This document shows positions 1-5,265 of a stretch of 5,265 nt of DNA, in pieces (positions within the stretch are counted from its first letter, which is position 1; every line of letters starts with the position of its first letter). Under the pieces are notes generated by a model that saw only the letters and a program-made list of their open reading frames with translations, made no database searches and was not told where the DNA came from. Position numbers and translations under genes: made by a program. The DNA comes from Methylococcus sp. UBA6136 (GTDB lineage Bacteria; Pseudomonadota; Gammaproteobacteria; Methylococcales; Methylococcaceae), in assembly GCA_002423305.1 (NCBI GenBank), contig DIVI01000043.1, forward strand, positions 1 to 5,265, given 5' to 3'.

Positions 1-323
1 AGCATGATGATGGCAAACATCAACAGCAATACGTTGCCGGGCACGTAAGCTGCCAGACGCGCGCCACCATAGGCTCCCAGCATGCCCGCCAGACCGAATG
101 CCCAACCGTTTTTCCAGCAGACGCGTCCCGCACGGGCATGCCCCATCACCGCCACCAGACTGGTCAGGCCCACGACCACCAGAGTCGTGGCGATGGCGAC
201 CTTGGTCTCCAGTCCCACCAGATAGACCAACACCGGCACCAGCAGGATGGATCCGCCGCCCCCGAGCAAGCCCAACAGCAGGCCAACCACCAGGGTAATG
301 CCCATCAACGAAGGAAGACTCAT
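1..323 (-). CDS. TauE/SafE-family sulfite/anion exporter, N-terminal part (3' end beyond window)
   Basis: The first 107 codons of an integral inner-membrane permease are present; the rest lies beyond the left edge. Seen: a hydrophobic first helix (about residues 7-36) containing a GLLGGGGS run at 18-25 followed by P30; a second helix (about 42-61); a short loop with GHARAG (61-66) and W70; then a helix with GMLGAYGGARLA (80-91) and the start of another after V94-P95. This glycine-rich N-terminal repeat is the hallmark of the TauE/SafE (formerly DUF81) family, whose members export sulfite, sulfoacetate or related organosulfur anions. The ATG at 323 is chosen because the conserved first helix begins right after it; the ribosome site is weak (AAGAG at 339-335, 11 bases away). 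It starts 40 bases after the persulfide dioxygenase stop with no terminator between, so co-transcription is likely, and sulfite is the inferred substrate. Substrate cannot be read from the sequence. Confidence 0.88.
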   Translation of the reverse strand, partial: MSLPSLMGITLVVGLLLGLLGGGGSILLVPVLVYLVGLETKVAIATTLVVVGLTSLVAVMGHARAGRVCWKNGWAFGLAGMLGAYGGARLAAYVPGNVLLLMFAIIM

Positions 324-363
324 ACCGTTCGCAACTCTTAGCCAGCCCGACTCTGCTCAGGCC

Positions 364-1080
364 TCAGCCGTGGGGAACGGAGGCATCCGGGTTGCCGCCA
401 CAAGCCAGATTGGCCGGCAGCGCGGCATCGATATGCTTCGGATAAGCCAACTTGAGCTGGCTCATGATCCCAATGAACTCCTCGCGGGTTTTGCCGCCGC
501 CCAGCCTCGGATTTTTCTGCATTTCCTGGCGGATAGTGGAGACGGTATTGCCGTTGTAGTCATGCCCCGGAAACACCAGGGTGTCGGGCGGTAGAGTGAA
601 AAGCTTTTCATGGATGCTGTCGTAGAGCGTGCCGGAATCCCCTTGCTGGAAGTCCGTGCGACCACAACCACCGATCAGCAACGCATCGCCGGTAAAGACC
701 CGATCCGCCAGCACAAAACTCATGCAGCCCGAGGTATGTCCCGGCGTATGACGCACCTGCAGTTCGATATCCCCGACTTGCAACAACACGCCATCGGTGA
801 CCAGCACGTCCGGGCACAGCGTACCGGCATCGCGATGCACCACGCTCTTGCTGCCCAGGCGATCCCGCAGCAGGCCAGAGCCGGTGATGTGGTCCGCATG
901 AACATGCGTTTCCAGGGTATAGATCAGTGTCAGACCGAGGCTATCGAGCAACTCGATATAGCGGCCCACCTCGCTCGCCACCGGATCAATCAGCAGCGCC
1001 CGGTGGGTGCGCTGGCACCCGATCAGGTAGGTATAGGTTGAGGTATCGGTTTCAAAAAGCTGGCGGAAGATCATGGGCAT
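364..1080 (-). CDS. sdo: ETHE1-like persulfide dioxygenase (sulfur dioxygenase, metallo-beta-lactamase fold)
   Basis: A 238-residue cytoplasmic enzyme of the ETHE1 family, which uses mononuclear Fe(II) and O2 to oxidise glutathione persulfide to sulfite plus glutathione. Seen: the N-terminal FRQLFETDTSTYTYLI start typical of the family; IDPV at 31-34; the metal motif THVHADH with H59, H61, D63, H64; HTPGHTSG (111-118) giving H115; and GDALLIGGCGRTDFQQGD (131-148) giving D132 and the family's GCGRTDF signature; PGHDYNGNTVSTI (171-183) contributes H173. By alignment from memory, H59, H115 and D132 match the human ETHE1 iron ligands H79, H135 and D154. No signal peptide. An in-frame TTG at 1164 would add 28 residues with no family counterpart, so the ATG at 1080 is preferred; ATG 1074 is a possible alternative. 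No rhodanese domain is fused. The adjacent TauE/SafE exporter supports a role in sulfide or sulfur oxidation, or in sulfide detoxification. Confidence 0.95.
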   Translation of the reverse strand: MPMIFRQLFETDTSTYTYLIGCQRTHRALLIDPVASEVGRYIELLDSLGLTLIYTLETHVHADHITGSGLLRDRLGSKSVVHRDAGTLCPDVLVTDGVLLQVGDIELQVRHTPGHTSGCMSFVLADRVFTGDALLIGGCGRTDFQQGDSGTLYDSIHEKLFTLPPDTLVFPGHDYNGNTVSTIRQEMQKNPRLGGGKTREEFIGIMSQLKLAYPKHIDAALPANLACGGNPDASVPHG

Positions 1081-1102
1081 CACGCTCGATGGCTCAGGGC
1101 AA

Positions 1103-1132
1103 ATAAGAAGACCCTGATGATAATCGATCCAA
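1103..1132 (-). promoter_or_regulatory. Weak candidate sigma70-like promoter for the persulfide dioxygenase operon
   Basis: On the minus strand TTGGAT (1132-1127) lies 18 bases upstream of TCTTAT (1108-1103). The distal half of the -35 is poor and the -10 matches four of six consensus bases. Initiation would fall near 1095, leaving a very short leader before the ATG at 1080. A promoter is expected in 1081-1183, because stem-loops separate this gene from the phosphate block, but this particular assignment is tentative. Confidence 0.2.
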
Positions 1133-1183
1133 CGCGTTGCCGTCAGCCAGGCATGTGAAACCAAGCCAAGCGTCCATTCACAA

Positions 1184-1206
1184 AGAACCCCGCTTAGCGG
1201 GGTTCT
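1184..1206 (-). terminator. Stem-loop terminator downstream of the second PstS gene
   Basis: A perfect 10-bp inverted repeat, AGAACCCCGC at 1184-1193 and its complement at 1197-1206, encloses a 3-base loop. It lies about 50 bases past the TAA of the PstS gene ending at 1257. On the minus strand the right arm runs into CTTTGTG, so the U-tract is short. The GC-rich stem and position between two functionally distinct units favour a terminator, though less ideal than the one at 2454-2490. Confidence 0.7.
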
Positions 1207-1222
1207 CTAACTCCATGAGGAA

Positions 1223-1246
1223 GGCTGGGAGAGACTCATCCCAGCC
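1223..1246 (-). other. Stem-loop directly after the second PstS stop codon
   Basis: GGCTGGGA (1223-1230) and TCCCAGCC (1239-1246) form a perfect 8-bp stem with an 8-base loop, starting about 10 bases past the PstS stop. On the minus strand the stem is followed by TTCCTC rather than a run of T, so it is unlikely to be an efficient intrinsic terminator alone. It may protect the 3' end of the message or assist the stronger hairpin just downstream. Confidence 0.5.
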
Positions 1247-1256
1247 GGTATCTCTC

Positions 1257-2324
1257 TTATTTCATAGCGGGCATGGGCGCCATGGTTTTGGCTTCTTCGG
1301 CGACCTTCTTGCGCTCTGCATCGGGTAGGGCAATCAGGCCCTTGTCTGCGAGATAGCCTTCCGGACCCGCAGCCTTCTCACTAGTGAATTCCGCCACATA
1401 TTCTTCAATCCCCGGGATCACGCCGATATGACCCTTTTTGACGTAGAAGAACAGCGGGCGAGAAACAGGATATTTGCCTTCGGCAATGGCTTCGTAGGTC
1501 GGGGCCTGGCCATCCACCGTGGAGGCATTCAGGCGATCTTCATTCATGGCCAGGAAGCTGTAGCCGAAGACACCCGCGGCAATAGGGTTGGCTTCAAGCT
1601 TCTGCACGATGAGGTTGTCATTTTCACCGGCCTCCACATAAGCTCCATCCTCGCGCACCGTCATACAAGTGCTCTTGAACCACGCATCGTCCTTTTCCTT
1701 CTTGGCCTTGATCCAGGGTATCTCCTGACATCCACCTTCCAGAGCCAGCTCGGCAAAGGCATCACGGGTACCGGAACTTGGGGGCGGACCCAGCACCTCA
1801 ATCTTGGTGGCTGGCAAGGCGGGGTTGATCTCATTCCAGGTCTTGTAGGGATTGTCGACCAGGGTACCGCCCTCGGGATTCTTAGGGTCTGGTACCTGTT
1901 TGGCCAGCGCCAGGAAGATCTCTTTGCGGGTCAGCGGCAGGGGGTTCTTGGCCTTCTTGGACTGGGCCACGACAATGCCATCAAAACCGATCTTGACCTC
2001 GACAATGTCCTTTACCCCGGCCTTCTGACAAGCGTCATATTCCGACTTTTTCATCTTGCGTGAGGCATTGGCGATGTCCGGGGATTTGGGTCCCACGCCA
2101 CCACAAAATAGCTTGATGCCACCGCCAGTCCCGGTTGATTCCACCTTTGGCGTCTTGAATTTGCCGCTCTTTCCGTACTGTTCTGCCACGGCGGCCGAGA
2201 ACGGGTAGACCGTGGAAGATCCCACAATGGAAATGGTATCGCGAGCACCGCCGGCGGCATGCAGGGGAGCCACTGCCACAAGGCCCATGGCAAGGAGTAG
2301 TGTGCGTATGGTTGCTTTTTTCAT
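1257..2324 (-). CDS. pstS: Periplasmic phosphate-binding protein, PstS family (paralogue 1)
   Basis: A 355-residue solute-binding protein for phosphate ABC import. Seen: Sec signal peptide (K2-K3, then a hydrophobic stretch to about residue 20, probable cleavage after LHA at 21-23) with no lipobox, so a soluble periplasmic protein. Ligand-loop motifs follow in family order: GSSTVYPF (35-42), ESTGTGGG (62-69), DIANASRK (83-90), GFDGIVVA (113-120) and GPPPSSGTRDAF (179-190). Four cysteines (C74, C99, C199, C220) are shared with the neighbouring paralogue and probably pair in the oxidising periplasm (inference). The ATG at 2324 is preferred over upstream in-frame starts because GAGGA lies 5 bases before it and the signal peptide begins there. 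It is separated from the upstream paralogue by a strong terminator, so it probably has its own promoter. Phosphate is inferred from family; arsenate or another oxyanion cannot be excluded. The permease and ATPase genes are not in view. Confidence 0.95.
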   Translation of the reverse strand: MKKATIRTLLLAMGLVAVAPLHAAGGARDTISIVGSSTVYPFSAAVAEQYGKSGKFKTPKVESTGTGGGIKLFCGGVGPKSPDIANASRKMKKSEYDACQKAGVKDIVEVKIGFDGIVVAQSKKAKNPLPLTRKEIFLALAKQVPDPKNPEGGTLVDNPYKTWNEINPALPATKIEVLGPPPSSGTRDAFAELALEGGCQEIPWIKAKKEKDDAWFKSTCMTVREDGAYVEAGENDNLIVQKLEANPIAAGVFGYSFLAMNEDRLNASTVDGQAPTYEAIAEGKYPVSRPLFFYVKKGHIGVIPGIEEYVAEFTSEKAAGPEGYLADKGLIALPDAERKKVAEEAKTMAPMPAMK

Positions 2325-2329
2325 CGTCG

Positions 2330-2334
2330 TCCTC
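2330..2334 (-). promoter_or_regulatory. Ribosome binding site deciding the PstS paralogue 1 start
   Basis: GAGGA on the minus strand lies 5 bases upstream of the ATG at 2324. The open frame continues upstream to 2492, so this site together with the signal peptide fixes the true start and removes 56 spurious residues, some of which would be encoded by the terminator of the preceding gene. Confidence 0.8.
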
Positions 2335-2377
2335 GGTTGTGTAGGCAAGTACCTTATGGCGCAGAGTCTGAGATCAG

Positions 2378-2406
2378 ATAATCGACTGGAATCCCTGACT
2401 CTCCAA
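2378..2406 (-). promoter_or_regulatory. Candidate sigma70-like promoter for PstS paralogue 1
   Basis: On the minus strand TTGGAG (2406-2401) and GATTAT (2383-2378) are spaced 17 bases apart. The -10 matches four of six consensus bases and the -35 has the TTG core only. Initiation would fall near 2370, giving a leader of about 45 bases. A promoter is needed here because the terminator at 2454-2490 isolates the gene, but the match is modest. The weak -35 would fit an activator-dependent promoter; I see no convincing Pho box to confirm that. Confidence 0.3.
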
Positions 2407-2430
2407 AGAACACGGTTGTATTCACAGCAT

Positions 2431-2448
2431 TCTTTGCGGAGGCAAAGA
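2431..2448. other. Short perfect hairpin between terminator and promoter region
   Basis: TCTTTGC (2431-2437) and GCAAAGA (2442-2448) form a 7-bp stem around a 4-base loop. It lies just beyond the T-run of the terminator and upstream of the candidate promoter of PstS paralogue 1. It could be part of the 3' processing region or a small operator-like dyad; nothing in the sequence decides between these or chance. Confidence 0.3.
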
Positions 2449-2453
2449 TTATC

Positions 2454-2490
2454 AAAAAAAGCCCATGCCGATGGGAGGAACGGCATGGGC
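2454..2490 (-). terminator. Strong rho-independent terminator after PstS paralogue 2
   Basis: A perfect 10-bp GC-rich stem, GCCCATGCCG at 2461-2470 and CGGCATGGGC at 2481-2490, with a 10-base loop, is followed on the minus strand by seven T residues (2460-2454). It starts 15 bases after the TAA of the gene ending at 2506. This is a textbook intrinsic terminator, marking the end of the porin-PstS transcript. Confidence 0.93.
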
Positions 2491-2505
2491 AAATCTCAGA
2501 CTGCT

Positions 2506-3561
2506 TTACATCTTCATGAGCTCCAGCTTGCGGGCTGAATCTGCGACTTGTTTGCGCTGACGTTCAGGGAGAGGTACCAAGCCCTTCTCTACCAAATAGC
2601 CCTCATCACCCCAGGCTTTCTCACTGGTGAACTCCTGGATGTACTCGTTGAGGCCAGGGACAGTCCCGACATTTTCCTTCTTGACGTAGAAAAACAGAGG
2701 ACGTGAGATCGGGTAGCTGCCGTCGGCAATCGTGTCCGGGTTGGCCTCGTGCCGCTCGATGGTGCTGGCCGTGATGACATCACGATTCGCATCGAGGAAG
2801 CTGTAGCCGAAGATCCCGAAAGCACCTGGCTTGGTTTTCAGCTTCTGGACAATCAGATTGTCATTTTCACCCGCTTCCACGTAGGCCCCATCCTCACGCA
2901 TGGTCTGGCACATGCGTTTATATTCGGCTTCGTTCTTTTTCTTCCAATCCTTCAGCCAGTCGTACTCGTTGCAGCCGGCCTCCATCACCAGTTCGGCAAA
3001 CGCATCACGGGTACCAGAACTGGTGGGCGGTCCCATGACCTCGATTCTGGCATTGGGTAGGCTGGAATTGACCTGATCCCAGGTGGTGTAGGGATTGTCG
3101 ATCAATTTGCCGCATTCCTGGCAGTCCGGGTCAGGAATCTGCTTGGCAAGCCCCAAATAAAGGTCCTTTCTGGAAAATTCCACAGGTTTGACCTGGTTGG
3201 CCTGCGCTACCACGATGCCATCATAGCCAATCTTGACCTCGACCAGGTCTTTCACACCCGAGCTGGCACAGTCCTTAACCTCACTCGGCTTAATTTTCCG
3301 GGAGGCATTGGCAATGTCCGGGTAGTTGACTCCAGTGCCGCCGCAGAAAATCTTGAATCCGCCACCGGTTCCGGTGGACTCAACCGTTGGGGTCTTGAAT
3401 TTGCCGGACTTGCCCAAATGCTCGGCCACCGACGAGGCAAAGGGGAACACCGTCGAGGAACCGACCACGCTGATTTGCTGACGGGGTCCGGCAGCCAAGG
3501 CGGCGTCGGACAGACCTGTCAAAGCCAGGAGCGCTACCAAACTGTAAGTATGCGATTTCAT
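2506..3561 (-). CDS. pstS: Periplasmic phosphate-binding protein, PstS family (paralogue 2)
   Basis: A 351-residue phosphate-binding component for ABC import, paralogous to its downstream neighbour. Seen: Sec signal peptide with a hydrophobic core at about residues 7-19 and probable cleavage after ALA (21-23), no lipobox. Binding-loop motifs: GSSTVFPF (34-41), ESTGTGGG (61-68), DIANASRK (82-89), GYDGIVVA (112-119), GPPTSSGTRDAF (177-188). Cysteines C73, C98, C197 and C218 match those of paralogue 1. An additional CxxC pair (C147, C150) sits in an insertion-prone loop where the paralogue has PKNPEGG. The ATG at 3561 opens the signal peptide; the ribosome site is weak (AGAG 7 bases upstream). 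The gene starts 34 bases after the porin stop with no terminator between, so the two are likely co-transcribed, and it ends at a strong terminator. The porin linkage makes phosphate, or phosphate released from polyphosphate, the likely ligand. Confidence 0.95.
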   Translation of the reverse strand: MKSHTYSLVALLALTGLSDAALAAGPRQQISVVGSSTVFPFASSVAEHLGKSGKFKTPTVESTGTGGGFKIFCGGTGVNYPDIANASRKIKPSEVKDCASSGVKDLVEVKIGYDGIVVAQANQVKPVEFSRKDLYLGLAKQIPDPDCQECGKLIDNPYTTWDQVNSSLPNARIEVMGPPTSSGTRDAFAELVMEAGCNEYDWLKDWKKKNEAEYKRMCQTMREDGAYVEAGENDNLIVQKLKTKPGAFGIFGYSFLDANRDVITASTIERHEANPDTIADGSYPISRPLFFYVKKENVGTVPGLNEYIQEFTSEKAWGDEGYLVEKGLVPLPERQRKQVADSARKLELMKM

Positions 3562-3595
3562 GCAATTACTCTGTATTAGTTAAAGGATTGTTGAA

Positions 3596-5215
3596 TCAAT
3601 AAGCCAGGGAGACACGGGCCTGAATCACATCCCAGTCACCCGGGTTGTTCCCGGGAATGTTAAGCACGGTACGATTGACACCCGCCTCACCCACATTCAG
3701 TGAGTAGACATGGGTCCAGTCCAGCATGAAGCGCGACCAGTTGTTCCAGTACCAGTTGGTACCGATGGTGGATGACACTTCATTACCACCCGCAAATGTC
3801 TGATTGCCTATCTGATCCATGTCGAGCCAGGCAAAGCGAGCCTTGAGCTCCCAGGCACCCCAGCCGTCCGAGAAATTCAGATTCTGGTTGGGTTTCAACC
3901 GGCCAGTGACGCCCTCACCCGCCTTGTAGTTGGTTGCCCGTGACTCACCCGTCAGGCTATAGGCGACGTCAAAGTGCGCACCCTGCATGAAGCCGGGCCC
4001 AGCCGCTAGGCCTTTACTGGTTTCAGAATCGTTGGTGTTGATCCAGGTCCCGTTATATTCCGTCTCGAACGAGAATGGGCCATAGGCTCCGACCATTTCG
4101 CCATTGATGAACTGGCTGTTCTGCACATCGGTTATTTTGCCAGTATCAAGGTAGGAAACAGGCGACATGGCCGTCTGTTTGAACTTGTACTGAACCGTAC
4201 GTAGGTCGCTCTGTGGCGCACGGTAGGCCGCGGACATCCCTAAATGCACCAATTCGTCGGACTTCATCCACGGCGCAATGGTGGCACGCAGTGCCGCGCC
4301 CCAGCCCTCATCCGGCGCATCGGTAGTACCCGATGTCTGCGGGGTCGCTGTATCACCATAGAGACCCGTCGAGAAACCCCACCAGCTACCGGGCAGGTCA
4401 TAACGCAAACCGATGGCACGGTTGACCTGGGCATTGGCAAAGGTGTAGTCCATGGCTCGCTCCATGAAGACCATGTCATTGGAAGACATCATTTGCTGAT
4501 AGCTGAATGGCTGCTTGCTCTGACCCGCCAAGAATTGTCCGTAATCACCAAAACCGGAATATTTGACAAACGCATCACGAATACCGATGGTGTACTGGCC
4601 CCCGGTTCCGGCATTGGCCAACTCGGGCTGAAGCTTGAAGCTGTAATCATCATAGAACTGACCGGCAAATTCCATACGCATCCGCCTAATCTCGGTGCCG
4701 TCACTTTCCCGGTTGTTGACAATCACCTCCTTGCCACCCACTTCCGACACTGTAGCGATATCACCCCCCGAATACATCGCAGCATCGGTGTGCAAACGAC
4801 CATTCAGGCTGAACTTGAATGCACCGTCATTAGTTTCGAAGCGGATGCCCTTGCCATCGATGGTCGTCTTGGCCTCATTCGGCTTCTTCGGCTTGTTGAC
4901 CACATCGTCGATGCGGGCATTGAGCTTGCTTTCGACCTTTTTCACTTCATCGGCGGTAGCCAGATCGGCTTTAGCGCTGTAGCCCGTATCGTCATGATTG
5001 CTCGCCGCCACATGCTTCGATTTTTTGGCATGGCTCGAGTCCGATTCTTTGTGGTCGACCTGCTCAAACTCGCCTATTCGCATTCGGTGGGGTCCTGGCG
5101 TCGTAAAGACCTGGCTCGTCTTGGTGTCAACATAAAGCTCCAGCGCCTCAGCAGGAACAGAGAGCCCACTTCCTATTAGCGCCGTGACGGCTAGTCTTAG
5201 CGTCGTTGTATTCAT
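3596..5215 (-). CDS. Outer-membrane phosphate/polyphosphate-selective porin, OprO/OprP family
   Basis: A 539-residue beta-barrel porin for anion (phosphate or polyphosphate) entry across the outer membrane. Seen: signal peptide (hydrophobic 7-20, probable cleavage after AEA at 22-24); a mature N-terminus ELYVDTKTSQVFTTPGP; a charged Lys/Ser/His-rich stretch (about 51-83); a probable coiled coil (about 85-106, hydrophobics L85, V91, V94, L98, I102, V105); then the barrel from about 119, opening with GKGIRFETNDGAFKFSLNGRLH-type strands (split 121-142) and RRMRMEFAGQFYDDYSFKLQPE-type sequence (177-198) typical of the family. DAFVKY (214-219), GQFLAGQSKQPFS (226-238) and the C-terminal RVSLAY with terminal Tyr are also diagnostic. 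ATG 5215 is chosen over a GTG at 5251 because AAGGG lies 5 bases upstream and the signal peptide starts there. It heads the transcript that includes PstS paralogue 2. Specificity for phosphate rather than polyphosphate cannot be decided from the sequence. Confidence 0.92.
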   Translation of the reverse strand: MNTTTLRLAVTALIGSGLSVPAEALELYVDTKTSQVFTTPGPHRMRIGEFEQVDHKESDSSHAKKSKHVAASNHDDTGYSAKADLATADEVKKVESKLNARIDDVVNKPKKPNEAKTTIDGKGIRFETNDGAFKFSLNGRLHTDAAMYSGGDIATVSEVGGKEVIVNNRESDGTEIRRMRMEFAGQFYDDYSFKLQPELANAGTGGQYTIGIRDAFVKYSGFGDYGQFLAGQSKQPFSYQQMMSSNDMVFMERAMDYTFANAQVNRAIGLRYDLPGSWWGFSTGLYGDTATPQTSGTTDAPDEGWGAALRATIAPWMKSDELVHLGMSAAYRAPQSDLRTVQYKFKQTAMSPVSYLDTGKITDVQNSQFINGEMVGAYGPFSFETEYNGTWINTNDSETSKGLAAGPGFMQGAHFDVAYSLTGESRATNYKAGEGVTGRLKPNQNLNFSDGWGAWELKARFAWLDMDQIGNQTFAGGNEVSSTIGTNWYWNNWSRFMLDWTHVYSLNVGEAGVNRTVLNIPGNNPGDWDVIQARVSLAY

Positions 5216-5220
5216 AAATG

Positions 5221-5225
5221 CCCTT
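5221..5225 (-). promoter_or_regulatory. Ribosome binding site of the porin gene
   Basis: AAGGG on the minus strand, preceded by an A-run, lies 5 bases upstream of the ATG at 5215. It supports this start over the in-frame GTG at 5251. Only 50 bases upstream of the start are inside the window and no promoter or Pho box is recognisable in them. Confidence 0.7.
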
Positions 5226-5265
5226 TTTTGTTCTGAGTGTCTCATCCACACGACGATGTCGCATG

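Noticed and set aside
610..1041. A 143-codon plus-strand open frame opposite the persulfide dioxygenase.
   Set aside because: The opposite strand carries the conserved metal-binding motifs of the dioxygenase, and this frame shows no recognisable protein features.
1081..1164. A 28-residue N-terminal extension of the dioxygenase starting from TTG at 1164.
   Set aside because: It uses a rare start codon and the extra residues have no counterpart in the family; the conserved start FRQLF follows the ATG at 1080 directly.
1428..2063. A 211-codon plus-strand open frame opposite PstS paralogue 1.
   Set aside because: It lies entirely within the antisense of a confident gene and shows no family motif; best explained as a shadow frame.
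2409..2427. A possible Pho box (CTGTGAA then CCGTGTT on the minus strand) upstream of PstS paralogue 1.
   Set aside because: Each half matches only about four to five of seven CTGTCAT positions and the spacing is 12 rather than 11 bases, so it is not convincing without comparative data.
3562..3595. A possible internal promoter (TTGATT overlapping the porin stop, then TAATAC) before PstS paralogue 2.
   Set aside because: The spacing is only 15 bases and the -10 match is three of six; AT-richness of a short intergenic gap explains it.
4244..5179. A 311-codon open frame on the plus strand opposite the porin gene.
   Set aside because: It is wholly antisense to a clearly recognised porin, has no recognisable domain or signal, and reads like low-complexity reverse-complement translation. 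Long antisense frames are common opposite coding DNA of this composition.

Overview
The window reads as a compact stretch of a Gram-negative, aerobic, sulfur-oxidising proteobacterium. Signal peptides without a lipobox, an outer-membrane porin ending in an aromatic residue, and an ETHE1-type persulfide dioxygenase beside a TauE/SafE exporter point that way. Acidithiobacillia or a related sulfur-oxidising gammaproteobacterium is my best guess, but it rests on gene content and recalled family resemblance, not on a search. All five recognised genes lie on the minus strand, so the biological order runs from the right end of the window to the left.

The right two thirds (about 5215 down to 1257) form a phosphate-acquisition block. 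An OprO/OprP-type anion-selective porin (5215-3596) is followed after 34 bases by a periplasmic PstS-family binding protein (3561-2506). A textbook intrinsic terminator (2490-2454) closes this pair. After a 181-base gap with its own candidate promoter comes a second PstS paralogue (2324-1257), roughly 60% identical to the first by eye. Two stem-loops follow it. The expected division of labour is that the porin admits phosphate or polyphosphate across the outer membrane and the two binding proteins capture it in the periplasm. The ABC permease and ATPase (pstCAB) are not in this window.

The left third is a separate sulfur module: a 238-residue persulfide dioxygenase (1080-364) and, 40 bases downstream, the first 107 residues of a TauE/SafE-family permease that runs off the left edge. 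The enzyme oxidises glutathione persulfide to sulfite in the cytoplasm, and the permease plausibly exports the sulfite.

No tRNA, rRNA, CRISPR array, insertion sequence or attachment site was seen. No stretch longer than 300 bases lacks a gene. No convincing Pho box was found. The most unusual points are the tandem divergent PstS pair split by a strong terminator, a CxxC pair present in only one paralogue, and a charged, histidine-bearing, probably coiled-coil N-terminal region on the porin. I see no evidence for a wholly new system.
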